33,915 nucleotides of DNA from the NCBI GenBank assembly GCA_949282255.1, contig CASDPA010000023.1, forward strand, positions 1 through 33,915, in the 5' to 3' direction. Origin of the DNA: an uncultured Spirochaetales bacterium (GTDB lineage Bacteria > Spirochaetota > Spirochaetia > Sphaerochaetales > Sphaerochaetaceae). This document shows positions 24,355 through 32,708 of the stretch, piece after piece. Position 1 is the stretch's first letter; every line of letters begins with the position of its first letter. Under the pieces are notes generated by a model that saw nothing but the letters and a program-made list of their open reading frames with translations, did not search any database and was not told where the DNA came from. The position numbers and the translations under genes were made by a program.

Positions 24355-24783
24355 TTGGGCTTTTGCTTTTCCTGCCAAAGATGTCTTCATTGCTGCTCCG
24401 GAGAACCTGGATTTGTTTTTCTTTCCAAGGACGATATAAGGCGTGCATGCGTTTTTTTGGATATTCCTCAAGATGAGTTTATTGGAATATATTGCCGTCT
24501 CGTGGATTATGGCACGTACAGCATGGTAAGCCTTAAAGAAAGGTATGACTATTCCTGCATTTTTCTTAATAGCGATGGCTGCAGCATATATCCGGCAAGG
24601 CCGCTGCAATGCCGTACTTATCCTTTTTGGCGGGGACTTGCCGATGATGAGCAGGCAGTTAAAAGGGAGATGGAGAATTGTCCAGGATTGGGTAAAGGTA
24701 CTTTTTTTTCCGATGAGCAGATAATGGAAATGATAAAGGAAAACGATTTTAACGAGCCTTTATGCATAATGAAAAAAAACTGA
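24355..24783 (+). CDS. YkgJ-family cysteine-cluster protein
   Basis: The protein is ~142 residues with eight conserved cysteines in the YkgJ pattern: FSCQRCLHCCSGEPGFVFLS at the start, then a SCIFLNSDGCSIYPARPLQCRTYPFW block. Members are predicted to bind zinc or iron-sulfur; no reaction is firmly known. The start is uncertain. TTG 24355 has GAGG six bases upstream; a GTG at 24343 would begin immediately after the tRNA-Tyr terminator's T run. No separate promoter is visible, so read-through from the tRNA unit or a promoter inside it is needed. Confidence 0.85.
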   Translation: MGFCFSCQRCLHCCSGEPGFVFLSKDDIRRACVFLDIPQDEFIGIYCRLVDYGTYSMVSLKERYDYSCIFLNSDGCSIYPARPLQCRTYPFWRGLADDEQAVKREMENCPGLGKGTFFSDEQIMEMIKENDFNEPLCIMKKN

Positions 24784-24809
24784 AAGCCTTTTTTCCCATT
24801 TTTAAATAA

Positions 24810-24838
24810 ATTTCATTTTTTTTTAAAAAAAAAGAAAT
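24810..24838. repeat. A/T palindrome between the ykgJ-like gene and dnaG
   Basis: ATTTC, one A, nine T, nine A, then GAAAT: a nearly perfect 28-base inverted repeat made almost wholly of A-T pairs, followed by a long T-rich run to 24854. It may act as a weak terminator, as an UP-like activator for the dnaG promoter just downstream, or as an easily melted or curved site. Confidence 0.6.
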
Positions 24839-24853
24839 GTTTTTATTTTTTTT

Positions 24854-24862
24854 TGTTATATT
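24854..24862 (+). promoter_or_regulatory. Possible dnaG-rpoD promoter (extended -10)
   Basis: TGT followed by TATATT (24857-24862). The -35 region is just A/T-rich sequence. Transcription would start near 24869, at the GGAG Shine-Dalgarno sequence itself. Confidence 0.45.
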
Positions 24863-24881
24863 TAAAATGGAGTAATTTATC

Positions 24882-26699
24882 TTGGGTCATTTAGATAAGG
24901 CAATTAATCAAATTAACCAGAAGTTAAGACTTTCTGACGTTGTATCCCAATATATCAAACTTTATCCAAAAGGAAACATCATTTGGGCAAAGTGTCCTTT
25001 CCATGGAAATGGGAATGAACGTACTCCTTCTTTTAAATTGGATGATGCTACCGGAAGATATTATTGTTTTGGTTGTCATGAGAGTGGAAACATGTTCACC
25101 TTCGTCGAGAAGATGGAAAGGATGAATTTTCCACAGGCGGTTGAATATCTTGCAGAGAAGGCGGGCATACAGATCGAATACGATCCTTCCGGAGTTGTGA
25201 AGAAGAAAAGGGATGATTCTGCTTTGCTTTACGATCTTTATGAAAGGATCAATAAAACATTTGTATATATGCTTAAAAACAGCAAGGAAGGGGAGGCGGC
25301 GCTTTCTTATCTGCATAAAAGGAATGTATCTGAGCAGATGATTGAAAAGTTCAGTTTGGGCTATGCTCCTCAATCCTCATCATGGCTTTACCAGTTTCTT
25401 TCCAAGAAGGGCTACAGTGATGATATATTGCAATCGAGCGGATTATTCAGCCGTAGAAAATTCCCGTGGCCACTTTTTGCAAACCGTCTTATTTTCCCCG
25501 TCAGGGACTTCAGGGGACGTGTCATCGCTTTTTCTGGAAGGGATCTTTCTTTTTCAGATACAGCACCAAAATACATAAACAGCCCAGATACTCTGATATA
25601 CAGCAAGAAATATAATCTTTATGGATTGTATGAATCCATTTCGGATCTGAAAAAAAAGGAAAGCAACGCAATTTTATGTGAAGGGAATTTTGATGTCATA
25701 AGCATGCATCAGGCCGGGTTCGGCTCGGCCATGGCGAGTCTTGGGACATCTTTTACCGAAGAACAGGCGAATCTGATTGGAAGATATACAAATATCGTCG
25801 ATTTGATGTTTGACAGCGACAGTGCCGGCCAGCAGAGCACCGATAAAGCCATCAGAATTCTCCATGCTAAAGCTTTTGAAGTGAGGGTGCATAAATTAAG
25901 TTTAGGAAAAGATGCTTCAGAAATACTTGAAAAACATGGCCCTCAAGCGCTTGAAAAGGATTTTCAGCAGGAGTCTGGCGGGTATGAGTATCTTGTTCAA
26001 AAATACCTTAAGGAGTATAATATCAGAACGCCTAGGGGTAAGTCTGATTTTTTGAAAAGCCTTTCCCCATTTCTTTTGTCCACAGAAAGTTCCGTTGAGT
26101 TGGATTCCTATGTCCAGGATCTTGCGGTAAGGCTTTCTGTCAGCGGGGATGTCATCCTTGCCGATTTGGAGAAAAGCAGGAAGGCAGACACTGTTTATAA
26201 AGAGGTGGTGGATAAAGGAAATGAGGAAACGGCGGAATTCAATGCCGCTTCCATATCTCCGGATTTATACGCGATGCTCATACTGTCTAACAGAAGGGAC
26301 CTGTTCAGAATCTACAGGATGAGGATTGCTTTTTCCGATTTGAAGGATCCGGATGCAAGGGTGCTGTATACGGTTCTGGAAAATGCATTAAGGGATGATG
26401 TGAGTACCGATGAGCTTTTTCTTTCGCTCATAGTGGACGGAAGATTGCGTAATTACGTGTCAACATCTTTCTGCTTGGATGAATTCCGGCAGTCAGACGT
26501 TGCCGTACTGGATGAGATAGTTGATAAGATTCGTCTCAGAAGCTTGGAAGAAAGGAGATCGGTGCTCACTTCACAAATCAAACTTCTCTCTTCGGACATA
26601 TCTGGTGAGGACATGGCGGAACTGATGGAGAAGAAAAAGGAATACGACAGAGAGATAAACATGCTTAAAAGCAGTTTATTCAGTGGGAAGGAAGCATAA
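24882..26699 (+). CDS. dnaG: DNA primase
   Basis: DnaG makes RNA primers for replication. The 605 residues show an N-terminal CHC2 zinc finger (Cys38, His41, Cys62, Cys65), the primase core (a SLGYAPQ... block and PVRDFRGRVIAFSGRDL), then Toprim motifs with the catalytic Glu in CEGNFDVI and the acidic pair in MFDSDSAGQ. The C-terminal ~170 residues are helical and would bind the DnaB helicase. The start is TTG 24882, with GGAG nine bases upstream. rpoD begins three bases after its stop: a reduced macromolecular-synthesis operon without rpsU. Confidence 0.97.
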   Translation: MGHLDKAINQINQKLRLSDVVSQYIKLYPKGNIIWAKCPFHGNGNERTPSFKLDDATGRYYCFGCHESGNMFTFVEKMERMNFPQAVEYLAEKAGIQIEYDPSGVVKKKRDDSALLYDLYERINKTFVYMLKNSKEGEAALSYLHKRNVSEQMIEKFSLGYAPQSSSWLYQFLSKKGYSDDILQSSGLFSRRKFPWPLFANRLIFPVRDFRGRVIAFSGRDLSFSDTAPKYINSPDTLIYSKKYNLYGLYESISDLKKKESNAILCEGNFDVISMHQAGFGSAMASLGTSFTEEQANLIGRYTNIVDLMFDSDSAGQQSTDKAIRILHAKAFEVRVHKLSLGKDASEILEKHGPQALEKDFQQESGGYEYLVQKYLKEYNIRTPRGKSDFLKSLSPFLLSTESSVELDSYVQDLAVRLSVSGDVILADLEKSRKADTVYKEVVDKGNEETAEFNAASISPDLYAMLILSNRRDLFRIYRMRIAFSDLKDPDARVLYTVLENALRDDVSTDELFLSLIVDGRLRNYVSTSFCLDEFRQSDVAVLDEIVDKIRLRSLEERRSVLTSQIKLLSSDISGEDMAELMEKKKEYDREINMLKSSLFSGKEA

Positions 26700-26702
26700 C
26701 TG

Positions 26703-29150
26703 ATGGGACAGGAAGATTTTAAGAATCAACCATTTTACGAGAGTCTTTTGCAGATTTCTAAGGAGAACGGAGTTGTCACTTTTGATGATATCATCCAGGC
26801 CATTAAGACTTACAAGGCCACGGTGGGGGATATCGATTCCATTATCAATGCATTAAGCGATGATGGGGTTGCATACAGTGAGGAAAATGACGACGGCTTT
26901 GACATCCCCAGTCCGGAGGACATGGAATCCGATTTTTCCGAGGATGAAATTCCACCCAGCGAAGAAGAGATGGAGGATGAGGAGGAAGACGACGATGACT
27001 TTCTCTCCTCTGCTGACGACGAAGATTCCGATGAAGAGACCTCATCGCTCATGGACGAGGATGAAGATGAGGATGAAAAGGATGAGGATGAGCAAAAGAA
27101 GGGTGAGGATGAAGACGAAGATGAGGAAGAGGACCTCACCGACGAGGAAAACGAACCTGGTATAAACGAGTGGAAAGGCACCGATGACGAAGGTGATACC
27201 GGAGCTGAAAGATTCATCGACATCTCCAATTTCTCCGAGCATGGGGTTGAGCATAAGCTCCATTCCTCAAGCAGGATCGAAACAAGTGTGGATGATCCCA
27301 TCAGGCTGTATCTCAAGGAGATCGGAAATGAGAATCTTCTGACCGGTGATCAGGAAGTCGAGCTTGCGATGCAGATGGAGAGGGGGGCTGCTATTGTCAA
27401 TTCCGTAATCAGGGAAAGCGGGATCCTCATTTCTTTCTTCACCAAGGTCATCAAGCATATGAACACCAAGATCGAAGAGGATGGGGAAGATCCTCTTTCG
27501 ACAGAGGAGCTTAAGGAATTTCTTTCCGTTCAGAAAAGATATAATACAAACTACAAGGAAGCTCTTAACAAGGAGGTCCAGAGGCAGATTGCCGAATATA
27601 ACGAGCTTAAGGCTAAATTGAGCCTTGCTGGAGAGGACCTTGGGGCAAATGAGGCACTTTTATCGTTGCGCGAGGATCTTCTGAACAGGCTTGGAGGATA
27701 CCCGAATCCTGAATGCAAGGCATTCAAGGGGAAAAAGCGTTCTGATTTTCCATCACGGGAGGCTTGGATTAATTATGCCCGTGAAAGGACGAAGGCTTCC
27801 TACAAGAGCGAGTTTGAGGCTCAGCTGAAGAAGATTAAGAAAGAAGAAAACGAGCTTAATGCACAAATACAGGCAGAAGTAGAAGCGCTTGATGGACAGC
27901 TGTTAAGTGAGAATCCCGATATGAAGAAGCAGGATCTTGAGAAGGAGAAAGCCAGGCTTCATAAAAAGATAAAAGATGATTATGCACAGAAGGAGCAGAG
28001 CCTTGCCAAGCATTATCATGATGTCATGAGGGATCTTGATGCACTTAAAAACGGCCAGTACATTCCTGTTGAGGACTGGGTTACCAATATTCCATTACAG
28101 CAAGAGGAAATTGATGACCTTACCCGTATTTTCCTTGATGCGAAGACCAAAATCAATGAATGCACCATCAAAAAGGCTGCAAGCAGCAGGAAGCTGAAAA
28201 TCACTCAGCTCAAGGAATTGAGACAGCTGGGCCGTGACCTTGCTACGAGAAGCAAGGCGGGAATCATTGAAGAGAATCTTGGAATGACTGCAGACCAGAT
28301 CAAGGAAGAGATCAAGGAGCTTCAGCTGACTGAGAAGGAACTGAGAAACATCGAATATGATTTTGAGTGTTCCATAGATGACATTCTTGAGAATGTGAAG
28401 AATATCGAATATGGGCAGCGGATTCTTAAAAGTGCCAAGGACCGCCTTATCAAGGCCAACCTGAGGCTTGTCGTATCCATTGCCAAGAAATATACGAACA
28501 GGGGGCTTCAGTTCTTTGATCTGGTGCAGGAAGGCAACATCGGACTAATAAAGGCCGTTGAGAAGTTCGAGTATAAGAAAGGCTATAAATTCAGCACTTA
28601 TGCCACATGGTGGATCCGTCAGGCCATTACGAGAAGCATCAGCGACCAGGCCAGAACCATCCGTGTTCCTGTTCATATGATAGAGCAGATCAACAAGGTT
28701 GTCAGGGAATCTCGTGTGCTCATGCAACTCTATGGCCGGGAACCGACAGACAAGGAGATTGCGGAGCATCTCAACTGGCCGGAAAGCAAGGTTAAGAACG
28801 TAAAGAGTGTTGCAAGGGAACCGATCAGCCTTGAAACTCCTGTCGGAGAAGAGGAAGACAGCGTGCTTTCTGATTTCATCGAAGATAAGGATGCGGAGAA
28901 TCCTGCCAACCAGACGGCTTTTGTCCTTTTGCAGGACAAGATCAAGGAGCTGTTGTCCGAGCTTCCGGAAAGGGAACAAGAGGTCTTGAGAATGAGATTC
29001 GGTCTTGATGATGGATACGCACTCACTTTGGAGGAGGTCGGCCTGTACTTTGATGTAACAAGGGAAAGGATAAGACAGATTGAGGCGAAGGCATTGAGAA
29101 GACTCAGATTCCCGACAAGAAGCAAGAAGCTTAAAGACTGGAATGAGTAG
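26703..29150 (+). CDS. rpoD: Primary sigma factor RpoD with a long acidic N-terminal insert
   Basis: This is the housekeeping sigma-70. At 815 residues it is long. Region 1.1-like sequence (1-60) is followed by a strongly acidic low-complexity stretch (about 66-151; 46 of residues 81-150 are Asp or Glu). Region 1.2 ([18 protein letters not shown]) starts near 196, and a large non-conserved helical region follows. Region 2 has [35 protein letters not shown] and [10 protein letters not shown] for -10 recognition. Region 4 has [15 protein letters not shown] and [18 protein letters not shown] for -35 recognition. AAGGAAG lies about eight bases before the ATG, inside the end of dnaG. Confidence 0.97.
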   Translation: MGQEDFKNQPFYESLLQISKENGVVTFDDIIQAIKTYKATVGDIDSIINALSDDGVAYSEENDDGFDIPSPEDMESDFSEDEIPPSEEEMEDEEEDDDDFLSSADDEDSDEETSSLMDEDEDEDEKDEDEQKKGEDEDEDEEEDLTDEENEPGINEWKGTDDEGDTGAERFIDISNFSEHGVEHKLHSSSRIETSVDDPIRLYLKEIGNENLLTGDQEVELAMQMERGAAIVNSVIRESGILISFFTKVIKHMNTKIEEDGEDPLSTEELKEFLSVQKRYNTNYKEALNKEVQRQIAEYNELKAKLSLAGEDLGANEALLSLREDLLNRLGGYPNPECKAFKGKKRSDFPSREAWINYARERTKASYKSEFEAQLKKIKKEENELNAQIQAEVEALDGQLLSENPDMKKQDLEKEKARLHKKIKDDYAQKEQSLAKHYHDVMRDLDALKNGQYIPVEDWVTNIPLQQEEIDDLTRIFLDAKTKINECTIKKAASSRKLKITQLKELRQLGRDLATRSKAGIIEENLGMTADQIKEEIKELQLTEKELRNIEYDFECSIDDILENVKNIEYGQRILKSAKDRLIKANLRLVVSIAKKYTNRGLQFFDLVQEGNIGLIKAVEKFEYKKGYKFSTYATWWIRQAITRSISDQARTIRVPVHMIEQINKVVRESRVLMQLYGREPTDKEIAEHLNWPESKVKNVKSVAREPISLETPVGEEEDSVLSDFIEDKDAENPANQTAFVLLQDKIKELLSELPEREQEVLRMRFGLDDGYALTLEEVGLYFDVTRERIRQIEAKALRRLRFPTRSKKLKDWNE

Positions 29151-29204
29151 AAAAAAATTAACAAAGTGGTTATTATCAGATAGTCCAAGGAGAATTGTCG
29201 TTTT

Positions 29205-30083
29205 ATGTCAAAGAATGAGAAACTTGAGTGTTTGAAAAAATTGCAGGTTGTTCTTCAGAAGAAGTTCGTACTTGAGGACCGCATCGAGTCCATCCCTGCA
29301 GATCTGAAAGCTGAAGAAGCCAATCTTGCCGCTTCTGTGAAGAAGTATCAGGAACTTAAGGATCTTTATGAGAATCTTGTAAGCGAGCAGAAGAGTCTTG
29401 CAATCAGATATGATGATGCTTTCAACCAGAGGATCGAGTATGAAAAGCAAATGGAATTCATAAACACCCAAAGGGAATTCGAGGCTCTTACCAAGCAGCT
29501 TGATGAGGCACGCATAAGCGAACAGTCCCTTCTTAAGCAACGCAACAGCAAGGCAGGTGAACTTGAGAAAGTCAAGGCTGAACTTGATGCCCAGGAGGCG
29601 GATGTAAATGCAAAGCAGGCCAAGGTTGATGAAGAGAAAGGCAAGGTTGATGCTGAGCTTGAGAGCATCAGAGGAGAGATATCCGTACTTGATGAACAGT
29701 GCCTTGCGTTGAAGGGTGATTTGATCAGTGACGACCTTTACAGCAAATTCTCCAATATCGTAAAGAAGAAGGATGGCTATGGAATCGTGCCTGTTTATGG
29801 ACAGGTATGCACAGGCTGTGATCTCATTCTTCCAATGCAGTTTGTAATCGATCTTGAGCTGAAGAACGAAGCTGGAGAAATCGAGTACTGCCCATATTGC
29901 TCCAGGATAATATATAAGGAGCATCTTGAGGAGGATGCTGAGAGAAGTTATATTTTCGAGCAACTTGAACCTACAAAGAGCGAAGGAAAGGGTCCGTCTT
30001 CCGAAGATAGCCAGACAGCTGGAGCCGAGGGTGACAGCTACGATGAATCCATGGGCATGGGAGAGGACTTCGAAGAGTTCTGA
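29205..30083 (+). CDS. Coiled-coil protein with C4 zinc ribbon (DUF164/FlgZ-like)
   Basis: Residues 1-175 are continuous heptad-rich coiled coil (for example EKVKAELDAQEADVNAKQAKVDEEK). A zinc ribbon follows with CTGC near residue 202 and CPYC near 229. The tail is acidic and Gly/Ser-rich. This is the architecture of the family that includes Helicobacter HP0958 (FlgZ), an RNA- and sigma-54-associated chaperone, and Chlamydia CT398. A role in flagellar or transcription control is known only for those relatives. AAGGAG lies 12 bases before ATG 29205, slightly far. It ends 12 bases before the first paired base of rnpB. Confidence 0.87.
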   Translation: MSKNEKLECLKKLQVVLQKKFVLEDRIESIPADLKAEEANLAASVKKYQELKDLYENLVSEQKSLAIRYDDAFNQRIEYEKQMEFINTQREFEALTKQLDEARISEQSLLKQRNSKAGELEKVKAELDAQEADVNAKQAKVDEEKGKVDAELESIRGEISVLDEQCLALKGDLISDDLYSKFSNIVKKKDGYGIVPVYGQVCTGCDLILPMQFVIDLELKNEAGEIEYCPYCSRIIYKEHLEEDAERSYIFEQLEPTKSEGKGPSSEDSQTAGAEGDSYDESMGMGEDFEEF

Positions 30084-30095
30084 TCTAGTTTTTTT

Positions 30096-30416
30096 CCAGG
30101 TTCCAGAAGTAATCGCTGAGTAGTCAGAGGAAAGTCCGGGCACCGTAGGACATGACGCCGGCTAACGGCCGGGAGCAGCAATGCTACAGACAGTGCAACA
30201 GAAAGCATACCGCCTCAGGGTAAGGGTGAAAAGGTGGGGTAAGAGCCCACCGCGCATCCGGTAACGGGTGTGGCAGGGTAAACCTCGTCAGGTGCAAAGC
30301 CAAGCAGCAACAGGGCTGTCCGTCCTAAATTGCGGGTAGGCTGCTGGAGGCTGCGGGTAACCGCAGTCCTAGATAGATGATTACATAAACAGAACCCGGC
30401 TTATCGGGAACCTGGT
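30096..30416 (+). ncRNA. rnpB: RNase P RNA (class A)
   Basis: This is the catalytic RNA that trims tRNA 5' ends. The terminal helix P1 is CCAGGTTCC (30096-30104) with GGAACCTGG (30407-30415). The conserved block GAGGAAAGTCCGGGC begins at 30127, and its partner ACAGAACCCGGCTTA lies at 30389-30403. The GGTAAGGGTGAAAAGGTG segment of the specificity domain lies between them. The RNA has only 12 bases to the upstream stop and about 20 to the downstream start. I see no convincing own promoter and no T-run terminator, so processing from a longer transcript is possible. Confidence 0.96.
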
Positions 30417-30436
30417 TTATATATGGGAGGAGCATG

Positions 30437-31219
30437 ATGAAAAGGATAAGTTTTGTTTTTTTCGTCCTGTTCCTTTTTCTTTTATCTTCCTGCTCAAAAA
30501 ATACGTTCGATTATGCTGGGGCTTTCAAGCAGGCAAAATATGAAAGCATTCTTGAAAATGCTGAAATCGAATTAAAGAATGATATCAAAGGAGAAGCCCT
30601 TTATTACAGGGGAGCTGCGTATTATCAGCTTGGAAATTACACAGAGTCCTTCAGATCTGCCTATCTATATTATCTTCTCAATGATTCCTCATCCGAAAAT
30701 TATTACGATTCTTTACGTATAATTCTTCATACATCTCCTTATAATGAGATTGCTCTTGAGGCTGGAAGTTTGCTTAAGGATGAGAATATGCTTTTGAAGC
30801 AGAATGCTATAAAGTATTACCAGGAGCTTGTCATTTCCGGAGATGTTAATGCAGCAGAAGAATTCTTCCAGACAATATCAGGTAGTCTGAGCGCAAGCGA
30901 GATTGCAATGATGAATATCGTCTCCGAGGCTCCAAGTGGTAAAATCCTTTCATCTTTGGAAAGCCTTTATTCCTCTGAGGGTCTTTCATCCGGCTTTATT
31001 GAAGCAATGAAGCTGGCAATTCCGCTGTTTATCAACAGGCATGACGGGATAATGCTTTGTGAGCTTGCCGGATACGGAGACGCATCCGATCCTGCCTATG
31101 CCCTGAGTCTTGGAGATCTCATGTATTCGATCAATGACATGGAAATGGCCCGCAGGTTCTGGCTTGATGCAAGTGAGGCTTTCCCGATGCAGACAGACTT
31201 CAGATTGAGGGAGCTTTGA
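30437..31219 (+). CDS. Lipoprotein with TPR-like repeats
   Basis: The first 19 residues are a lipoprotein signal: MKR, a Phe/Leu-rich core and lipobox LSSC (Cys19). The mature part is helical. The first helices (ALYYRGAAYYQLGNYTESFRSAYLYYL) read as tetratricopeptide repeats, and a second such helix pair near the end (YALSLGDLMYSINDMEMARRFW) suggests a TPR array over most of the 260 residues. It is probably a periplasm-facing scaffold; the partner is unknown. GGAGG at 30426-30430 fits ATG 30437 better than ATG 30434. The 3' end overlaps convergent mazG by 20 bases. Confidence 0.78.
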   Translation: MKRISFVFFVLFLFLLSSCSKNTFDYAGAFKQAKYESILENAEIELKNDIKGEALYYRGAAYYQLGNYTESFRSAYLYYLLNDSSSENYYDSLRIILHTSPYNEIALEAGSLLKDENMLLKQNAIKYYQELVISGDVNAAEEFFQTISGSLSASEIAMMNIVSEAPSGKILSSLESLYSSEGLSSGFIEAMKLAIPLFINRHDGIMLCELAGYGDASDPAYALSLGDLMYSINDMEMARRFWLDASEAFPMQTDFRLREL

Positions 31220-32036
31220 TCTTATTCTCCTTTCTTTTGATTTCCTCCCATAGCTCGTCCATCTGCTCAAAATGCTCTTTATCAAGAGGGATTTCCCTCT
31301 GCTTGGCAATATCGAACAGATTCTGGAACCTATTTTTAACTTTTTCATTACACCTGTGGAGTGCGGAATTTGGGCGTACCTTCAAAAATCTTGCCAGGTT
31401 CACAACGCTGAATAAAAGATCACCGATTTCTTCCTCTATATGATCTTGATCGTTTTCCTTCAATGCATCCTCAACTTCATTAAGCTCTTCTTTGACCTTA
31501 TCGATAACGCCGGATGCATCCTGCCAGTCAAATCCGACTTTTTTAAGCTTTTTCTGTATTTCATAGCTTGCTTCAAGCGGAGGAAGAACTGAAGGTATAT
31601 GACAAAAGAAATCCTCCTGCTTGGTTTTATGGCCCTCAACATTTTCCTTGACGCTGTTCCATAAGCTCAAAGCCTCGACTTCATTTTCAGTCTTCATATC
31701 AGCAAAAACATGAGGATGCCTTCTTATAAGCTTTTCACAAACCTCGTTCAAGGCCTCAACCGGAGTAAAATCCCCATGCTCTTCATTTATGTAAAGATTC
31801 ATGAAAACATTGATCATCACATCGCCGATTTCCTCTCGCATGCTTTCAACCGAACCTTTTACGGCTCCATCCATATATTCATATGCCTCATCGATGAGAG
31901 ATTCAGTGATGCTCTTGTTTGTTTGCTTCCTATCCCAGGGACAGCCCTCAGGACTTCGAAGAAACGAAACTATTTCATAAAGATTATCAACTCCCTCGCT
32001 GAGAGTGCTTGCTTTCTTTAGTTCGTATTTGATCAT
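31200..32036 (-). CDS. mazG: Nucleoside triphosphate pyrophosphohydrolase MazG
   Basis: MazG hydrolyses NTPs and dNTPs to monophosphates and PPi, removing abnormal nucleotides and affecting the stringent response. The 278 residues contain the expected two MazG domains. The first has CPWDRKQTNKSITESLIDEAYEYMD and EEIGDVMINVFMN; the second has EELNEVEDAL and EEEIGDLLFSVVNLARFL. Their EExxD metal-binding sets are both intact. The start ATG 32036 is preceded by a perfect TATAAT exactly seven bases away and no Shine-Dalgarno sequence, so the message is probably leaderless. Confidence 0.95.
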   Translation of the reverse strand: MIKYELKKASTLSEGVDNLYEIVSFLRSPEGCPWDRKQTNKSITESLIDEAYEYMDGAVKGSVESMREEIGDVMINVFMNLYINEEHGDFTPVEALNEVCEKLIRRHPHVFADMKTENEVEALSLWNSVKENVEGHKTKQEDFFCHIPSVLPPLEASYEIQKKLKKVGFDWQDASGVIDKVKEELNEVEDALKENDQDHIEEEIGDLLFSVVNLARFLKVRPNSALHRCNEKVKNRFQNLFDIAKQREIPLDKEHFEQMDELWEEIKRKENKIKAPSI

Positions 32037-32042
32037 GGACTG

Positions 32043-32048
32043 ATTATA
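32043..32048 (-). promoter_or_regulatory. -10 box of mazG, giving a start at the A of ATG
   Basis: TATAAT on the minus strand with six bases (CAGTCC) between it and the ATG. The -35 region is poor (TGGAAT-like at a spacing of about 18). Confidence 0.55.
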
Positions 32049-32173
32049 ATTCTCTTAACAAGCATTATTCCACACCAAATCGAAAAAAAATAATAACAAA
32101 GAAAAAGTTATTACAGAAAATGAAAATGAATAAATATACAGTTACTATTTATAAGTACAAAATCGTGTGGCAA

Positions 32174-32208
32174 TAGGGGACTTTAATTATGAAATCAGGG
32201 TAGGGGAC
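32174..32208 (+). repeat. Two TAGGGGAC direct repeats upstream of the phosphatase gene
   Basis: TAGGGGAC occurs at 32174-32181 and 32201-32208. The second overlaps a palindrome, GGACATGTCC (32205-32214), that touches the -35 box of the next gene. It could be an operator. Apart from the mazG -10, this and the promoter below, I see nothing else in 32037-32250. Confidence 0.4.
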
Positions 32209-32214
32209 ATGTCC

Positions 32215-32243
32215 TTGAAATAAAAAAACTCTTAATACATACT
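32215..32243 (+). promoter_or_regulatory. Possible promoter of the phosphatase gene
   Basis: TTGAAA (32215-32220), 17 bases, CATACT (32238-32243). Transcription would begin at about 32250, one base before the ATG, and there is no Shine-Dalgarno sequence. Confidence 0.4.
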
Positions 32244-32250
32244 TAAAAAT

Positions 32251-32682
32251 ATGAAGAAAATTCTTTTTGTCTGCCATGGAAACATCTGCCGCTCAGCAAT
32301 GGCTGAATGCATGTTTTCACATAGGATCACACTATTGGGAAAAAAAGATTCTTATGAAGTTGACAGCGCGGCGACAAGCTGCGAAGAGATTGGAAACCCC
32401 ATATACCCTCCTGCACGACGTATGCTTGAGAAAATGGGCATTCCTGTGCTCAATCATCGTGCAAGAAGAATTACGGCTGAGGACATGGCTTATTATGATC
32501 TGATTGTATATATGGACCAGAATAATCTTAGAAACCTAAAAAGTATGTTCAAAATCAACCTAGAAAAACTTCGGCCAATGCTTTTTGAGTGTGATGTTGC
32601 CGATCCTTGGTATACAGGGAATTTTGATAAAACCTACCAGGATTTGGATAAAGGAATTTCACTGCTGCTTTCGATCATCTAG
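32251..32682 (+). CDS. Low-molecular-weight protein tyrosine phosphatase
   Basis: The 143 residues open with the phosphatase loop CHGNICRS (nucleophile Cys8, Arg14) and carry the general-acid Asp118 in DPW, followed by the conserved YTGNFDKTYQDL. In bacteria this family acts on tyrosine kinases that control polysaccharide export, or on phosphoarginine (YwlE type); the subtype cannot be settled here. The start lacks a Shine-Dalgarno sequence. It is the last chromosomal gene before the A+T-rich element, which begins about 25 bases after its stop. Confidence 0.92.
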   Translation: MKKILFVCHGNICRSAMAECMFSHRITLLGKKDSYEVDSAATSCEEIGNPIYPPARRMLEKMGIPVLNHRARRITAEDMAYYDLIVYMDQNNLRNLKSMFKINLEKLRPMLFECDVADPWYTGNFDKTYQDLDKGISLLLSII

Positions 32683-32708
32683 CCAAGCGGTTTAAAGGAA
32701 TTAATATT

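Noticed and set aside
26810-27316. Serine-rich 168-codon frame opposite the start of rpoD
   Set aside because: It is the antisense of the Asp/Glu-rich tract (GAT/GAG codons read as serine-rich on the other strand).
29208-30143. 311-codon minus-strand frame with hydrophobic stretches opposite the zinc-ribbon gene
   Set aside because: It is antisense to a coiled-coil gene and runs into rnpB; the Leu/Ile/Phe-rich reading comes from Lys/Glu/Asp codons on the other strand.
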